Shown here in pieces: positions 6,188 to 11,306 of a stretch of 11,306 bases of DNA. The DNA is taken from assembly GCF_001280125.1 (NCBI RefSeq), contig NZ_LGEG01000042.1:1-11306 (forward strand). Direction: 5' to 3'. This DNA is from Streptomyces sp. NRRL F-6492 (GTDB taxonomy: Bacteria > Actinomycetota > Actinomycetes > Streptomycetales > Streptomycetaceae). The notes beneath the pieces are model-generated. The model made no database searches, was not told the DNA's origin, and saw only the letters and a list, made by a program, of their open reading frames with translations. Position numbers and translations under genes: made by a program. Each line of letters opens with the position of its first letter. Position 1 is the stretch's first letter.

Positions 6188-7105
6188 ACGCGACGTTTGA
6201 TGCTCCTCGACACCGCCAGCCTCTACTTCCGCGCGTACTTCGGTGTGCCGGACTCCGTCCGGGCCCCCGACGGCACCCCGGTGAACGCCGTGCGCGGGCT
6301 GCTCGACTTCATCGGCCGGCTCGTCCAGGACCACCGTCCGGACGAGCTGGTGGCCTGCTGGGACGAGGACTGGCGGCCGCAGTGGCGGGTGGACCTGATC
6401 CCGTCCTACAAGGCGCACCGGGTGGCCGTGGAGACGGAGACGGGCCCGGACGAGGAGGAGGTCCCGGACACCCTGTCCCCGCAGGTGCCGGTGATCGAGG
6501 AGGTCCTGGCCGCGCTCGGCGTCGCGCGGATCGGGGCGACGGGGTACGAGGCGGACGACGTGATCGGGACGCTGGCGGGCCGGGCCACCGGTCCGGTGGA
6601 CATCGTCACGGGCGACCGGGACCTGTTCCAGCTGGTCGACGACGCGCGGCGGGTGCGGGTGCTGTACCCGCGCAAGGGCGTCGGCGACTGCGACCTGGTG
6701 GACGGGGAGCTGATCCGTACGAAGTACGGGGTGCGCCCCGACCAGTACGCGGACTTCGCCGCGCTGCGCGGGGACGCCAGCGACGGGCTGCCGGGCGTGA
6801 AGGGCATCGGCGAGAAGACGGCCGCGCAGCTGATCACGGAGTACGGGGACCTGGCGGGGGTGCGGGCGGCGGCCGAGGACCCGGCGTCGAAGCTGACCCC
6901 GGCCAAGCGGCGCGGGATCGTGGAGGCGGCCGCCTACCTGGACGTGGCGCCGACGGTGGTGCGGGTCGCCGCCGACGTGCCGCTGCCGGAGTTCGACCCG
7001 GCCCTGCCGTCGGGGCCCCGCGACCCGGCGGCCCTGGACGCGCTGGTGAAGCGGTGGGGCCTCACCGGGGCCGTGGGGCGGCTGCTGCCGGTCCTGGAGG
7101 GCTGA
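6185..7105 (+). CDS. 5'-3' exonuclease of the FEN/PolA N-terminal family
   Basis: A 306-residue stand-alone 5' nuclease like the N-terminal domain of DNA polymerase I, acting on 5' ends or flaps in DNA. The PIN-like core has MLLDTASLYFRAYFG (6-20; D9 a metal ligand), SYKAHR (74-79), YEADDVIGTLA (121-131) and VTGDRDLFQLV (141-151). The helix-three-turn-helix DNA-binding motif is DGLPGVKGIGEKTAAQLITEYG (200-221). The acidic residues expected to hold the metals (D9, E122, D124, D125, D144, D146, D197, D200) are all present, so it should be active. It lacks a polymerase domain, as this class normally does. The start is GTG 6185 or ATG 6200; upstream coding is repeat-derived and rejected. It probably functions in repair or RNA-primer removal beside PolA. 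Confidence 0.93.
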   Translation: MTRRLMLLDTASLYFRAYFGVPDSVRAPDGTPVNAVRGLLDFIGRLVQDHRPDELVACWDEDWRPQWRVDLIPSYKAHRVAVETETGPDEEEVPDTLSPQVPVIEEVLAALGVARIGATGYEADDVIGTLAGRATGPVDIVTGDRDLFQLVDDARRVRVLYPRKGVGDCDLVDGELIRTKYGVRPDQYADFAALRGDASDGLPGVKGIGEKTAAQLITEYGDLAGVRAAAEDPASKLTPAKRRGIVEAAAYLDVAPTVVRVAADVPLPEFDPALPSGPRDPAALDALVKRWGLTGAVGRLLPVLEG

Positions 7106-7125
7106 CCCGGCCGGGCCGCGGGATG

Positions 7126-7144
7126 TTAACTTAGGCAGACCTAA
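7126..7144 (+). promoter_or_regulatory. Iron box (DmdR/IdeR operator) upstream of the siderophore-interacting protein gene
   Basis: TTAACTTAGGCAGACCTAA agrees with the recalled DmdR/IdeR/DtxR-type consensus TTAGGTTAGGCTAACCTAA at 15 of 19 positions. It contains the symmetric core CTTAGG-N4-CCTAAG (7130-7145). It sits 25 bp before the GTG of an iron-handling gene, where a bound repressor would block transcription in iron-replete cells. Confidence 0.85.
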
Positions 7145-7168
7145 GTACGCAGAGGCAGGGAGCACGTC

Positions 7169-8005
7169 GTGGCAGAGCAGTCGGCCCGCAGGTCACCGAA
7201 GGCCACCGAGGCGCGCGTGGTGCACACGGAGCGCATCACTCCGCACATGGTGCGGCTCGTGCTTGGCGGCGCGGGGCTCGACGGCTTCGACGCCGGCGAG
7301 TACACCGATCACTACGTGAAGCTCCTCTTCGCCCCCGAGGGCGTCACCTACCCGGAGCCGTTCGACATGGAGCGGATCCGGGAGGAGTTCCCCCGGGAGC
7401 AGTGGCCGACGACCCGGACGTACACGGTACGGGCCTGGGACCCGGAGCGGCGCGAGCTGACCATCGACTTCGTGGTCCACGGCGACGAGGGCCTCGCGGG
7501 CCCGTGGGCGGCGCGCGCCGAGGCGGGCGACACGGTGCGGTTCCTCGGCCCCGGCGGTGGCTACGCGCCGGACGAGACGGCGGACTGGCACCTGCTCGCG
7601 GGTGACGAGAGCGCGCTTCCGGCGATTGCGGCGGCCCTGGAGCGGCTGCCCGCCGGGGCGCGGGCGCACGCCTTCGTGGAGATCGCGGACGCGGCGGAGG
7701 AGCAGAAGCCGGAGACGGCCGCGGGCATCGACGTCACGTGGCTCCACCGGGGCGACCGCCCGGTGGGCGAGGCGCTGGTCGAGGCGGTCCGGGCGCTGGA
7801 CTTCCCGGCGGGCGACGTCCACGCCTTCGTCCACGGCGAGGCGGGCTTCGTGAAGGAGCTCCGCCACCACCTGCGCCTGGACCGTGAGGTGCCGCGCGAG
7901 CGCCTGTCGATCTCGGGCTACTGGCGCCTGGGCAAGTCGGACGAGGCCTGGCGCGCGATCAAGCGCGAGTGGAACGACCAGGTGGAGCGCGAACAGGAGA
8001 GCTGA
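7169..8005 (+). CDS. Siderophore-interacting protein (FAD-binding ferric-siderophore reductase)
   Basis: A 278-residue member of the ViuB/SIP family, cytoplasmic flavoproteins that reduce ferric siderophores so iron is released. FAD-domain signatures are RTYTVRAW (83-90), where the flavin is bound, and DFVVHGDEGLAGPWA (100-114). The NAD(P)H-side domain follows with HLLAGDESALPAI (141-153), VHGEAGFV (221-228) and the C-terminal hallmark GYWRLGKSDEAWR (250-262). Length is normal and the start is well set: GTG at 7169 with GGGAG six bases before it. The upstream iron box predicts induction under iron starvation through DmdR/IdeR. No siderophore synthesis or transport genes are visible nearby, so it acts as a stand-alone release enzyme. 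NADPH or ferredoxin as electron donor is not decided by the sequence. Confidence 0.95.
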   Translation: MAEQSARRSPKATEARVVHTERITPHMVRLVLGGAGLDGFDAGEYTDHYVKLLFAPEGVTYPEPFDMERIREEFPREQWPTTRTYTVRAWDPERRELTIDFVVHGDEGLAGPWAARAEAGDTVRFLGPGGGYAPDETADWHLLAGDESALPAIAAALERLPAGARAHAFVEIADAAEEQKPETAAGIDVTWLHRGDRPVGEALVEAVRALDFPAGDVHAFVHGEAGFVKELRHHLRLDREVPRERLSISGYWRLGKSDEAWRAIKREWNDQVEREQES

Positions 8006-8011
8006 GCGGAT

Positions 8012-8069
8012 CCCCGGACGGGGGTGGCGGGGCGGAACGCCCCGGACGGGGGTGGCTGGGGGCGGAACG
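8012..8069. repeat. Tandem duplication of a 28/30-bp unit after the SIP gene
   Basis: A 28-bp unit (8012-8039) and a 30-bp copy (8040-8069) both run from CCCCGGACGGGGGTGGC to GGCGGAACG, with two extra bases in the second. A further CCCCGG begins a third copy. The second unit supplies the left arm of the hairpin described next. Confidence 0.9.
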
Positions 8070-8083
8070 CCCCGGCCACCCCC
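8048..8083 (+). terminator. GC-rich hairpin terminator of the SIP gene
   Basis: GGGGGTGGCTGGGG (8048-8061) pairs with CCCCGGCCACCCCC (8070-8083) over 14 bp, with a single T-G wobble and an 8-nt loop. It begins 43 bases after the SIP stop. There is no T tract, as is common for streptomycete terminators, so termination is likely but less certain than for a canonical site. Confidence 0.7.
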
Positions 8084-8115
8084 GTTCCGTTCGTGCGACC
8101 ACTGTCGCGGGTCGC

Positions 8116-8161
8116 GGGGTCACGGGGTCATGGGGTCACGGGACGACGGGGCCACGGGGCC
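8116..8161 (+). repeat. 8-bp G-tract array (G-quadruplex motif)
   Basis: Octamers follow one another without gaps: GGGGTCAC, GGGGTCAT, GGGGTCAC, GGGACGAC, GGGGCCAC and a partial GGGGCC. G runs of three or four recur with loops of four or five bases, which satisfies the canonical G3+N1-7 quadruplex pattern on the plus strand. It lies about 65 bp upstream of the promoter candidate of the TipA-like MerR gene. Confidence 0.85.
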
Positions 8162-8224
8162 TGCCGGGCGGTTTGCCGATGCCGGGTGTCGAGCAGTCGC
8201 GGCGAGGCCGGTCTCCGTGAGGGC

Positions 8225-8255
8225 TTGCGGTTGCCGTTGCGGCAGCTTCTACGGT
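8225..8255 (+). promoter_or_regulatory. MerR-type promoter with 19-bp spacer and palindrome
   Basis: TTGCGG (8225-8230) and TACGGT (8250-8255) are plausible -35 and -10 hexamers separated by 19 bp, the over-long spacer of promoters that MerR proteins untwist. The palindrome TGCCG-TTG-CGGCA (8232-8244) lies inside the spacer, two bases off centre. The gene it would serve encodes a MerR protein, so autoregulation is likely. Transcription would begin near 8262. Confidence 0.5.
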
Positions 8256-8263
8256 CGTGACCA

Positions 8264-8282
8264 GGGCCGGAGAGACCGGCCC
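8264..8282 (+). other. Perfect hairpin in the probable 5' UTR of the TipA-like gene
   Basis: GGGCCGG (8264-8270), loop AGAGA, CCGGCCC (8276-8282) form a perfect 7-bp stem right after the predicted transcription start and 15 bases before the ribosome site (GAGGGAG, 8298-8304). It might stabilise the mRNA 5' end; no riboswitch class is recognised. Confidence 0.45.
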
Positions 8283-8310
8283 GGCAAGGCGAAGCGTGAG
8301 GGAGACGGTG

Positions 8311-9069
8311 ATGGACCGGCCGATCGCGGAGGTGGCCCGGATGTCGGGCGTGACCGCCCGGACCCTGCGGCACTACGACGAGATCGGTCTTCTGCCGCCC
8401 GCCCGGATCGGGGCCAACGGCCACCGCCACTACGGCGAGCGTCAACTGCTGCTCCTGCAGCAGATCCTCGTCCTGCGGGCCCTGGGACTGGGGCTGGAGG
8501 ACATCGGCCGGATCCTGGCCGAGCAGGTCGACGAGGTGGAGGCCCTGCGCGGCCACCTCGGTCGGCTGCTCGCCGAACGGGACCGGCTCGACACCCTGGC
8601 CGCCACCGTCTCCCGCACGATCGCCGAACTGGAGCAGTCCAGGAAGGACGGCGTTCCCATGACCGTCAACCGCCCGGAGAACCTCTTCGAGGGCATCCGG
8701 CCCGAGCAGTACCAGGACAGCCTGCGCGACTTCCCCGAGCACGCCGAACAGGTCGCCCGGCGCGTCGCGGGCATGAGCCCGGAGGACGTCGAGGCCGGGC
8801 AGCGCGAGCGCACCGCCCGGATGATCCGGCTCGCCGAGCTCATGACCGCCGGCCACCCGGCCGACGCCGAAGCGGTGCGGTCCGAGATCGACGATCAGTA
8901 CCGCGCCCTGACCACCCTGCGTCCGGTGTCGGCGGAGGAGTACCGGGAGATCGGCCGCTCCTGCGTCGACAACCCCGCCTGGCGGACCGCCTACGAGGCC
9001 GTCGCACCCGGCCTGGCGGCATTCCAGCGCGATGCCATGGACGCCTACGCCACCGGCCGCCTCGCCTGA
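8311..9069 (+). CDS. MerR family regulator with TipAS-like antibiotic-recognition domain
   Basis: 252 residues, close to TipAL of Streptomyces lividans in size and layout. Residues 1-70 are the MerR winged helix (IAEVARMSGVTARTLRHYDE, 5-24; GHRHYGERQLLLLQQI, 37-52). About 73-112 is the dimerising coiled coil, then a helical TipAS-type domain (about 120-250) ending EAVAPGLAAFQRDAM (229-243). TipAS domains bind thiopeptides or other amphipathic drugs and activate MerR-type promoters. Judged against the TipA sequence as I remember it, the cysteine that links covalently to thiostrepton is replaced here (about E213), and the only Cys is C218 four or five residues away, so the ligand may differ. 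ATG 8311 is six bases after GAGGGAG; an in-frame ATG at 8257 has no such site. An internal ATG near residue 117 could give a free TipAS form, as TipAL does. Autoregulation is likely. Confidence 0.88.
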   Translation: MDRPIAEVARMSGVTARTLRHYDEIGLLPPARIGANGHRHYGERQLLLLQQILVLRALGLGLEDIGRILAEQVDEVEALRGHLGRLLAERDRLDTLAATVSRTIAELEQSRKDGVPMTVNRPENLFEGIRPEQYQDSLRDFPEHAEQVARRVAGMSPEDVEAGQRERTARMIRLAELMTAGHPADAEAVRSEIDDQYRALTTLRPVSAEEYREIGRSCVDNPAWRTAYEAVAPGLAAFQRDAMDAYATGRLA

Positions 9070-9421
9070 GCGGCCCCTGGAGGGGGTGACCGGTCGCGGA
9101 TCACGATCCGGAGGGCGGCGACGCGCCGGCGGGCGAGGACGAGACCGGTCTTCCTGTGCCCTCCGCCTTCCTTGCGCCCCCGGTCGTGGTGATGGACCCG
9201 GTACCGAGGACGGGGCAAGGGCGACCCCGGGCATCCTCGCCCTGCCGGAAGCGGGCTTCGATCCGGGCGCCGAGTCCGGCCGCTTCGTCGCTGTGGGCGG
9301 GCGACGAGTGGGCGAGGCGGGCGACGGGTCCGACGCCCGGTTCCTCGCGGCGCGGAGCGGCCGTCCGGGCCCGGCCGGCTTCCACGGCCCGGACCGCGAG
9401 CGCGCCGGCGTCTCAGACCGC
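9070..9421. other. Convergent intergenic gap with no supported gene
   Basis: This space separates the ends of two convergent MerR-family genes. The only structure near the TipA-like stop is a small palindrome, CGGATC-AC-GATCCG (9097-9110), whose loop is too short for a terminator. Between about 9240 and 9415 one plus-strand frame has coding-like third positions (reading FDPGAESGRFVAVGGRR among others), but it lacks a plausible start, ribosome site or family match. It may be a gene remnant. Confidence 0.5.
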
Positions 9422-9461
9422 CAGGTCAGCAGGTCGCCAGTTCAGCAGGTCGTCAGGTCGT
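9422..9461. repeat. Octamer tandem repeat across the stop codon of a MerR gene
   Basis: Five 8-bp units lie head-to-tail: CAGGTCAG, CAGGTCGC, CAGTTCAG, CAGGTCGT, CAGGTCGT. The array covers the stop codon (9453-9455, minus strand) and last codons of the MerR gene and continues downstream. Unit slippage would change the protein's C-terminus. Confidence 0.85.
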
Positions 9462-10085
9462 CTCGCCGAATACCCGGTCCGATGCGTCCACATGGGCGAT
9501 CCGGCGCAGGGCGGCGAAGACGGCGTCGCCGATGACCGTGCCGACGACCACGCTCTCCACGAGCTCCTCCCGCGCCACCTGCTTCGCCACGTACTCCAGG
9601 TCGACCCGCGCCACCTGTTCCGCCGCGTCCGCGTACGCGTCCAGGACCTCGACGAACCGGCCGTGGCCGACATCGTCGAGCGCGGCGATCGCCGTCGCCA
9701 GGGCCTCCGCCGCGGGGCTCCCCTCGTAGGTGCGCCATCCGCGCGCCTCGATCAGCGCGGCGACCTTCTTCCTCGCCTCGGCGATCCCGGACCCGTCCCC
9801 GCGCTCGTACCGCGGCACCACGCGGTCCGCCGCCTCGCCGAGCACCGTGTGCAGCGGCCGGTCCGGGTCGTCGATCGCCACGACCACCTCGCGGATCCCC
9901 GCCACCGACAGGCCGCCCACATCGAGGAGCGCCCGGATCAGGCGGAGCCTCTGTACGTGCGTCTCTCCGTACGAGGCCTGGTTCGGGCTCGTCAACTCTC
10001 CGGGCGGGAGCAGTCCTTCCCGTACGTAGAACTTGATCGTCGGCACGGACACCCCGGTCCTGCGACTCAACTCTCCTATGCGCAC
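9453..10085 (-). CDS. MerR family transcriptional regulator
   Basis: A 210-residue regulator. Residues 1-70 are the MerR DNA-binding domain: RIGELSRRTGVSVPTIKFYVREGLLPPG (2-29) is the helix-turn-helix with first wing, followed by NQASYGETHVQRLRLIRALL (35-54). The remainder (about 85-205) is a long, mostly helical effector domain without visible metal-binding cysteines, so it is not a classical metal or redox MerR; I do not recognise its ligand class. The GTG start at 10085 has AAGGTGA seven bases before it. It is divergent from a membrane protein gene, with 119 bp between starts holding two related inverted repeats, so it very probably controls both itself and that gene. The stop lies in an octamer repeat. 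Confidence 0.9.
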   Translation of the reverse strand: MRIGELSRRTGVSVPTIKFYVREGLLPPGELTSPNQASYGETHVQRLRLIRALLDVGGLSVAGIREVVVAIDDPDRPLHTVLGEAADRVVPRYERGDGSGIAEARKKVAALIEARGWRTYEGSPAAEALATAIAALDDVGHGRFVEVLDAYADAAEQVARVDLEYVAKQVAREELVESVVVGTVIGDAVFAALRRIAHVDASDRVFGETT

Positions 10086-10135
10086 TGCCTGTTCACCTTC
10101 CCGGTCCCTCTTCGGCCTTGCCGACCGACATCCAC

Positions 10136-10185
10136 ATCATAGATAGTGGCGCTATCAGATAGTGGCGAGTGCCACTATCCATACT
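10136..10185. promoter_or_regulatory. Twin operators and divergent promoters of the MerR/membrane-protein pair
   Basis: Site 1 (10142-10156) is GATAGTGGCGCTATC, near-palindromic. Site 2 (10158-10179) is the perfect repeat GATAGTGGC-N4-GCCACTATC. Both begin GATAGTGGCG, 16 bp apart. Site 1 directly abuts a minus-strand TATGAT (10141-10136), a good -10 for the MerR gene. Site 2 directly abuts a plus-strand CATACT (10180-10185), a candidate -10 for the membrane protein gene. No good -35 boxes are seen, which is common for activator-dependent promoters. Confidence 0.75.
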
Positions 10186-10204
10186 TTCCCACGGGGGGAT
10201 TCGT

Positions 10205-11306
10205 ATGCCTTCGCCCGACCTGCTCGACCCGCCTCCGCGGCTGCACCGCCCCCTGGTCTGGTTCGCCGTTTCGATGGGCGCCCTCGCCCTCGTCTCCGCC
10301 GTCGGCTTGGCGGTGGACGACCGGATCCTCGTCGGCGCGCCGATCTGGGCCAAACCGTTCAAGTTCTCGGTCTCGTTCGTCGCCTACGCCCTCTCGCTCG
10401 CCTGGATGCTCTCGCTGCTCCCCCGGGGCCGCCGGATCGGCTGGTGGGCCGGGACGGTGGTCGCCGCCGCGAGCGCGGTGGAGATGGTGCTCATCACCCT
10501 CCAGGTGCTCCGGGGCACCCAGAGCCACTTCAACCAGGCGACCCCGTTCGACAACACCGTCTTCCAGATCATGGGCGGGACCGTCGTCGTGCTGTGGCTC
10601 GGCGCCCTGGTCATCGCCCTGCTCCTGCTGCGCGCCCGAATCCTCGACCGCGCCACGGCCTGGACCGTCCGCCTCTCCTCCCTGATCGCCCTGGCGGGCG
10701 CCGCCGTCGGCTTCCTGATGGTGCGTCCGACGCCGGAACAGCTCGCGGCCGACAACCCGCCGATCGTCGGCGCGCACAACGTCGGCGTCCCGGACGGCGG
10801 CCCGTCCATGCCGCTGACCGGCTGGGCCACCACGGGCGGCGATCTGCGCGTGGCGCACTCCTTCGGCATGCACGCGCTCCAACTGCTCCCGCTGGTCCTG
10901 CTCGTCCTGGCCGCCCTCGCGGCCCGCTCCGACCGCTTCCCCCGCCTCGCCCACCTCGCCCACCTCGCCGACGAACGGGTCCGGCTGCGCCTCGCCCTCA
11001 CCGCCTCGGCGGCCTACGCGGCGACCTTCGTCCTGCTGACCTGGCAGGCCCTGCGGGGCCAGGCCCTGTTCGCCCCGGACGGCGCGACACTGGCCGGCGC
11101 GGGGGCGATCGCGCTGCTCGGCGCGGCCGCCACCGCCTTCTCCCTACGCACGTCCCCCGGGGGGCCCTCCCCTTCGCCATCCACCCCCCCCACCGCCCCC
11201 CCCTGGCCCTGCTCGTCCTGCCCCCCCCCTCGGCCCGCTCCGACCGCTTCCCCCGCCTCGCCCACCTCGCCCACCTCGCCGACGAACGGGTCCGGCTGCG
11301 CCTCGC
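10205..11306 (+). CDS. Conserved integral membrane protein of unknown function, 3' end missing or corrupted
   Basis: The frame opens with ATG 10205 behind GGGGGGA and runs to the right edge without a stop. Up to about residue 318 it is a convincing polytopic protein with about eight membrane helices (near 17-37, 52-72, 80-102, 122-143, 157-174, 217-239, 265-283, 298-313). Likely conserved motifs are WAKPFKFSVS (48-57), EMVLITLQVLRGTQSHFN (93-110), FDNTVFQIMG (115-124), GGDLRVAHSFGMHALQLLPL (211-230, H218 and H223 inside the membrane) and WQALRGQALFAPD (280-292). I believe similar uncharacterised proteins occur in other actinobacteria, but I cannot assign a function. Beyond about 11160 the translation becomes Pro/Ser/Cys-rich because the DNA is a frame-shifted, degraded copy of this gene's own interior; the true protein likely ends near there. 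Expression is probably set by the divergent MerR protein. Confidence 0.75.
   Translation, partial: MPSPDLLDPPPRLHRPLVWFAVSMGALALVSAVGLAVDDRILVGAPIWAKPFKFSVSFVAYALSLAWMLSLLPRGRRIGWWAGTVVAAASAVEMVLITLQVLRGTQSHFNQATPFDNTVFQIMGGTVVVLWLGALVIALLLLRARILDRATAWTVRLSSLIALAGAAVGFLMVRPTPEQLAADNPPIVGAHNVGVPDGGPSMPLTGWATTGGDLRVAHSFGMHALQLLPLVLLVLAALAARSDRFPRLAHLAHLADERVRLRLALTASAAYAATFVLLTWQALRGQALFAPDGATLAGAGAIALLGAAATAFSLRTSPGGPSPSPSTPPTAPPWPCSSCPPPRPAPTASPASPTSPTSPTNGSGCAS
10862..10995 (+). repeat. Source copy of the right-edge duplication
   Basis: The segment 10920-10995, inside the membrane protein gene, recurs with perfect identity over 76 bases at 11231-11306, offset 311 bp. Positions 10862-10919 recur less well at 11173-11230. 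Here the sequence is in frame and encodes plausible protein, so this is the original copy. Confidence 0.9.
11173..11306 (+). repeat. Degraded terminal copy, probable assembly or sequencing artefact
   Basis: Against 10862-10919 the bases 11173-11230 align without gaps but differ at 15 of 58 positions, 13 of them changes to C, making long C runs. The following 76 bases (11231-11306) are identical to 10920-10995. The offset of 311 is not a multiple of three, so the copy is out of frame. One-sided decay towards C at a sequence end points to an artefact rather than a biological duplication. Confidence 0.8.

Noticed and set aside
5866..6213. N-terminal extension of the ATPase by 116 codons
   Set aside because: The extra part is Pro/Arg-rich, comes from the GC-rich repeat tract, crosses the exonuclease start, and the GTG at 5865 has a good ribosome site right where family similarity begins.
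8006..8310. Possible small genes between the SIP and TipA-like genes, including an in-frame ATG at 8257
   Set aside because: The short frames are repeat translations without ribosome sites, and the ATG at 8257 lies upstream of the predicted transcription start near 8262.
8128..9234. A 368-codon minus-strand frame antisense to the TipA-like gene
   Set aside because: It is a compositional shadow; the plus strand carries clear MerR and TipAS signatures.
11014..11274. A small minus-strand frame at the right edge similar to the start of another minus-strand frame at 10963
   Set aside because: The similarity is only the terminal duplication read in antisense; neither frame has coding character.

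Overview
The window looks like chromosomal DNA of a Streptomyces-type actinomycete. GC content is very high, codon third positions are almost always G or C, GTG starts are frequent, purine-rich Shine-Dalgarno sites are present, and a DmdR/IdeR-type iron box and gene families typical of this group occur. It carries nine genes I can support. It is probably an entire assembly contig: the right end repeats its own sequence in degraded form, and the left end is rich in C runs.

Layout. (1) 192-1373 (+): a ten-helix TDT/TehA-family exporter, with inverted repeats resembling a LysR-type site upstream. (2) 2609-1300 (-): a two-gene operon of an XRE-cupin regulator followed by a signal-less BtuF-like binding protein. 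It is convergent with the TDT gene and overlaps its 3' end. (3) 5865-2784 (-): a glycine betaine/proline ABC importer in two genes, an OpuAA/ProV ATPase with a repetitive C-terminal tail and a fused permease plus substrate-binding protein. It ends at a strong intrinsic terminator (2706-2754). (4) 6185-7105 (+): a 5'-3' exonuclease that may be translated from a leaderless mRNA. (5) 7169-8005 (+): a siderophore-interacting flavin reductase behind an iron box, ended by a GC-rich hairpin. (6) 8311-9069 (+): a TipA-like MerR regulator behind a promoter with the 19-bp spacer typical of MerR control; a regular G-tract octamer array lies upstream. (7) 9070-9452: a convergent gap with no supported gene. 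(8) 10085-9453 (-) and 10205-right edge (+): a second MerR regulator divergent from an eight-helix membrane protein of unknown function. They share a 119-bp intergenic region holding two GATAG...CTATC inverted repeats, each abutting the candidate -10 box of one of the two genes.

Cooperation. The ABC importer should take up compatible solutes under osmotic stress, and a SigB-like promoter candidate fits this. The siderophore reductase releases iron inside the cell and should be repressed by DmdR/IdeR when iron is plentiful. The second MerR protein very likely controls itself and the adjacent membrane protein. The XRE-cupin protein probably controls its own operon with the binding protein. I see no rRNA, tRNA, CRISPR array, IS element or phage gene. 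The least conventional items are the divergent MerR/membrane-protein module, the orphan cytosolic BtuF-like operon, the G-tract array and the repeat-built ATPase tail.
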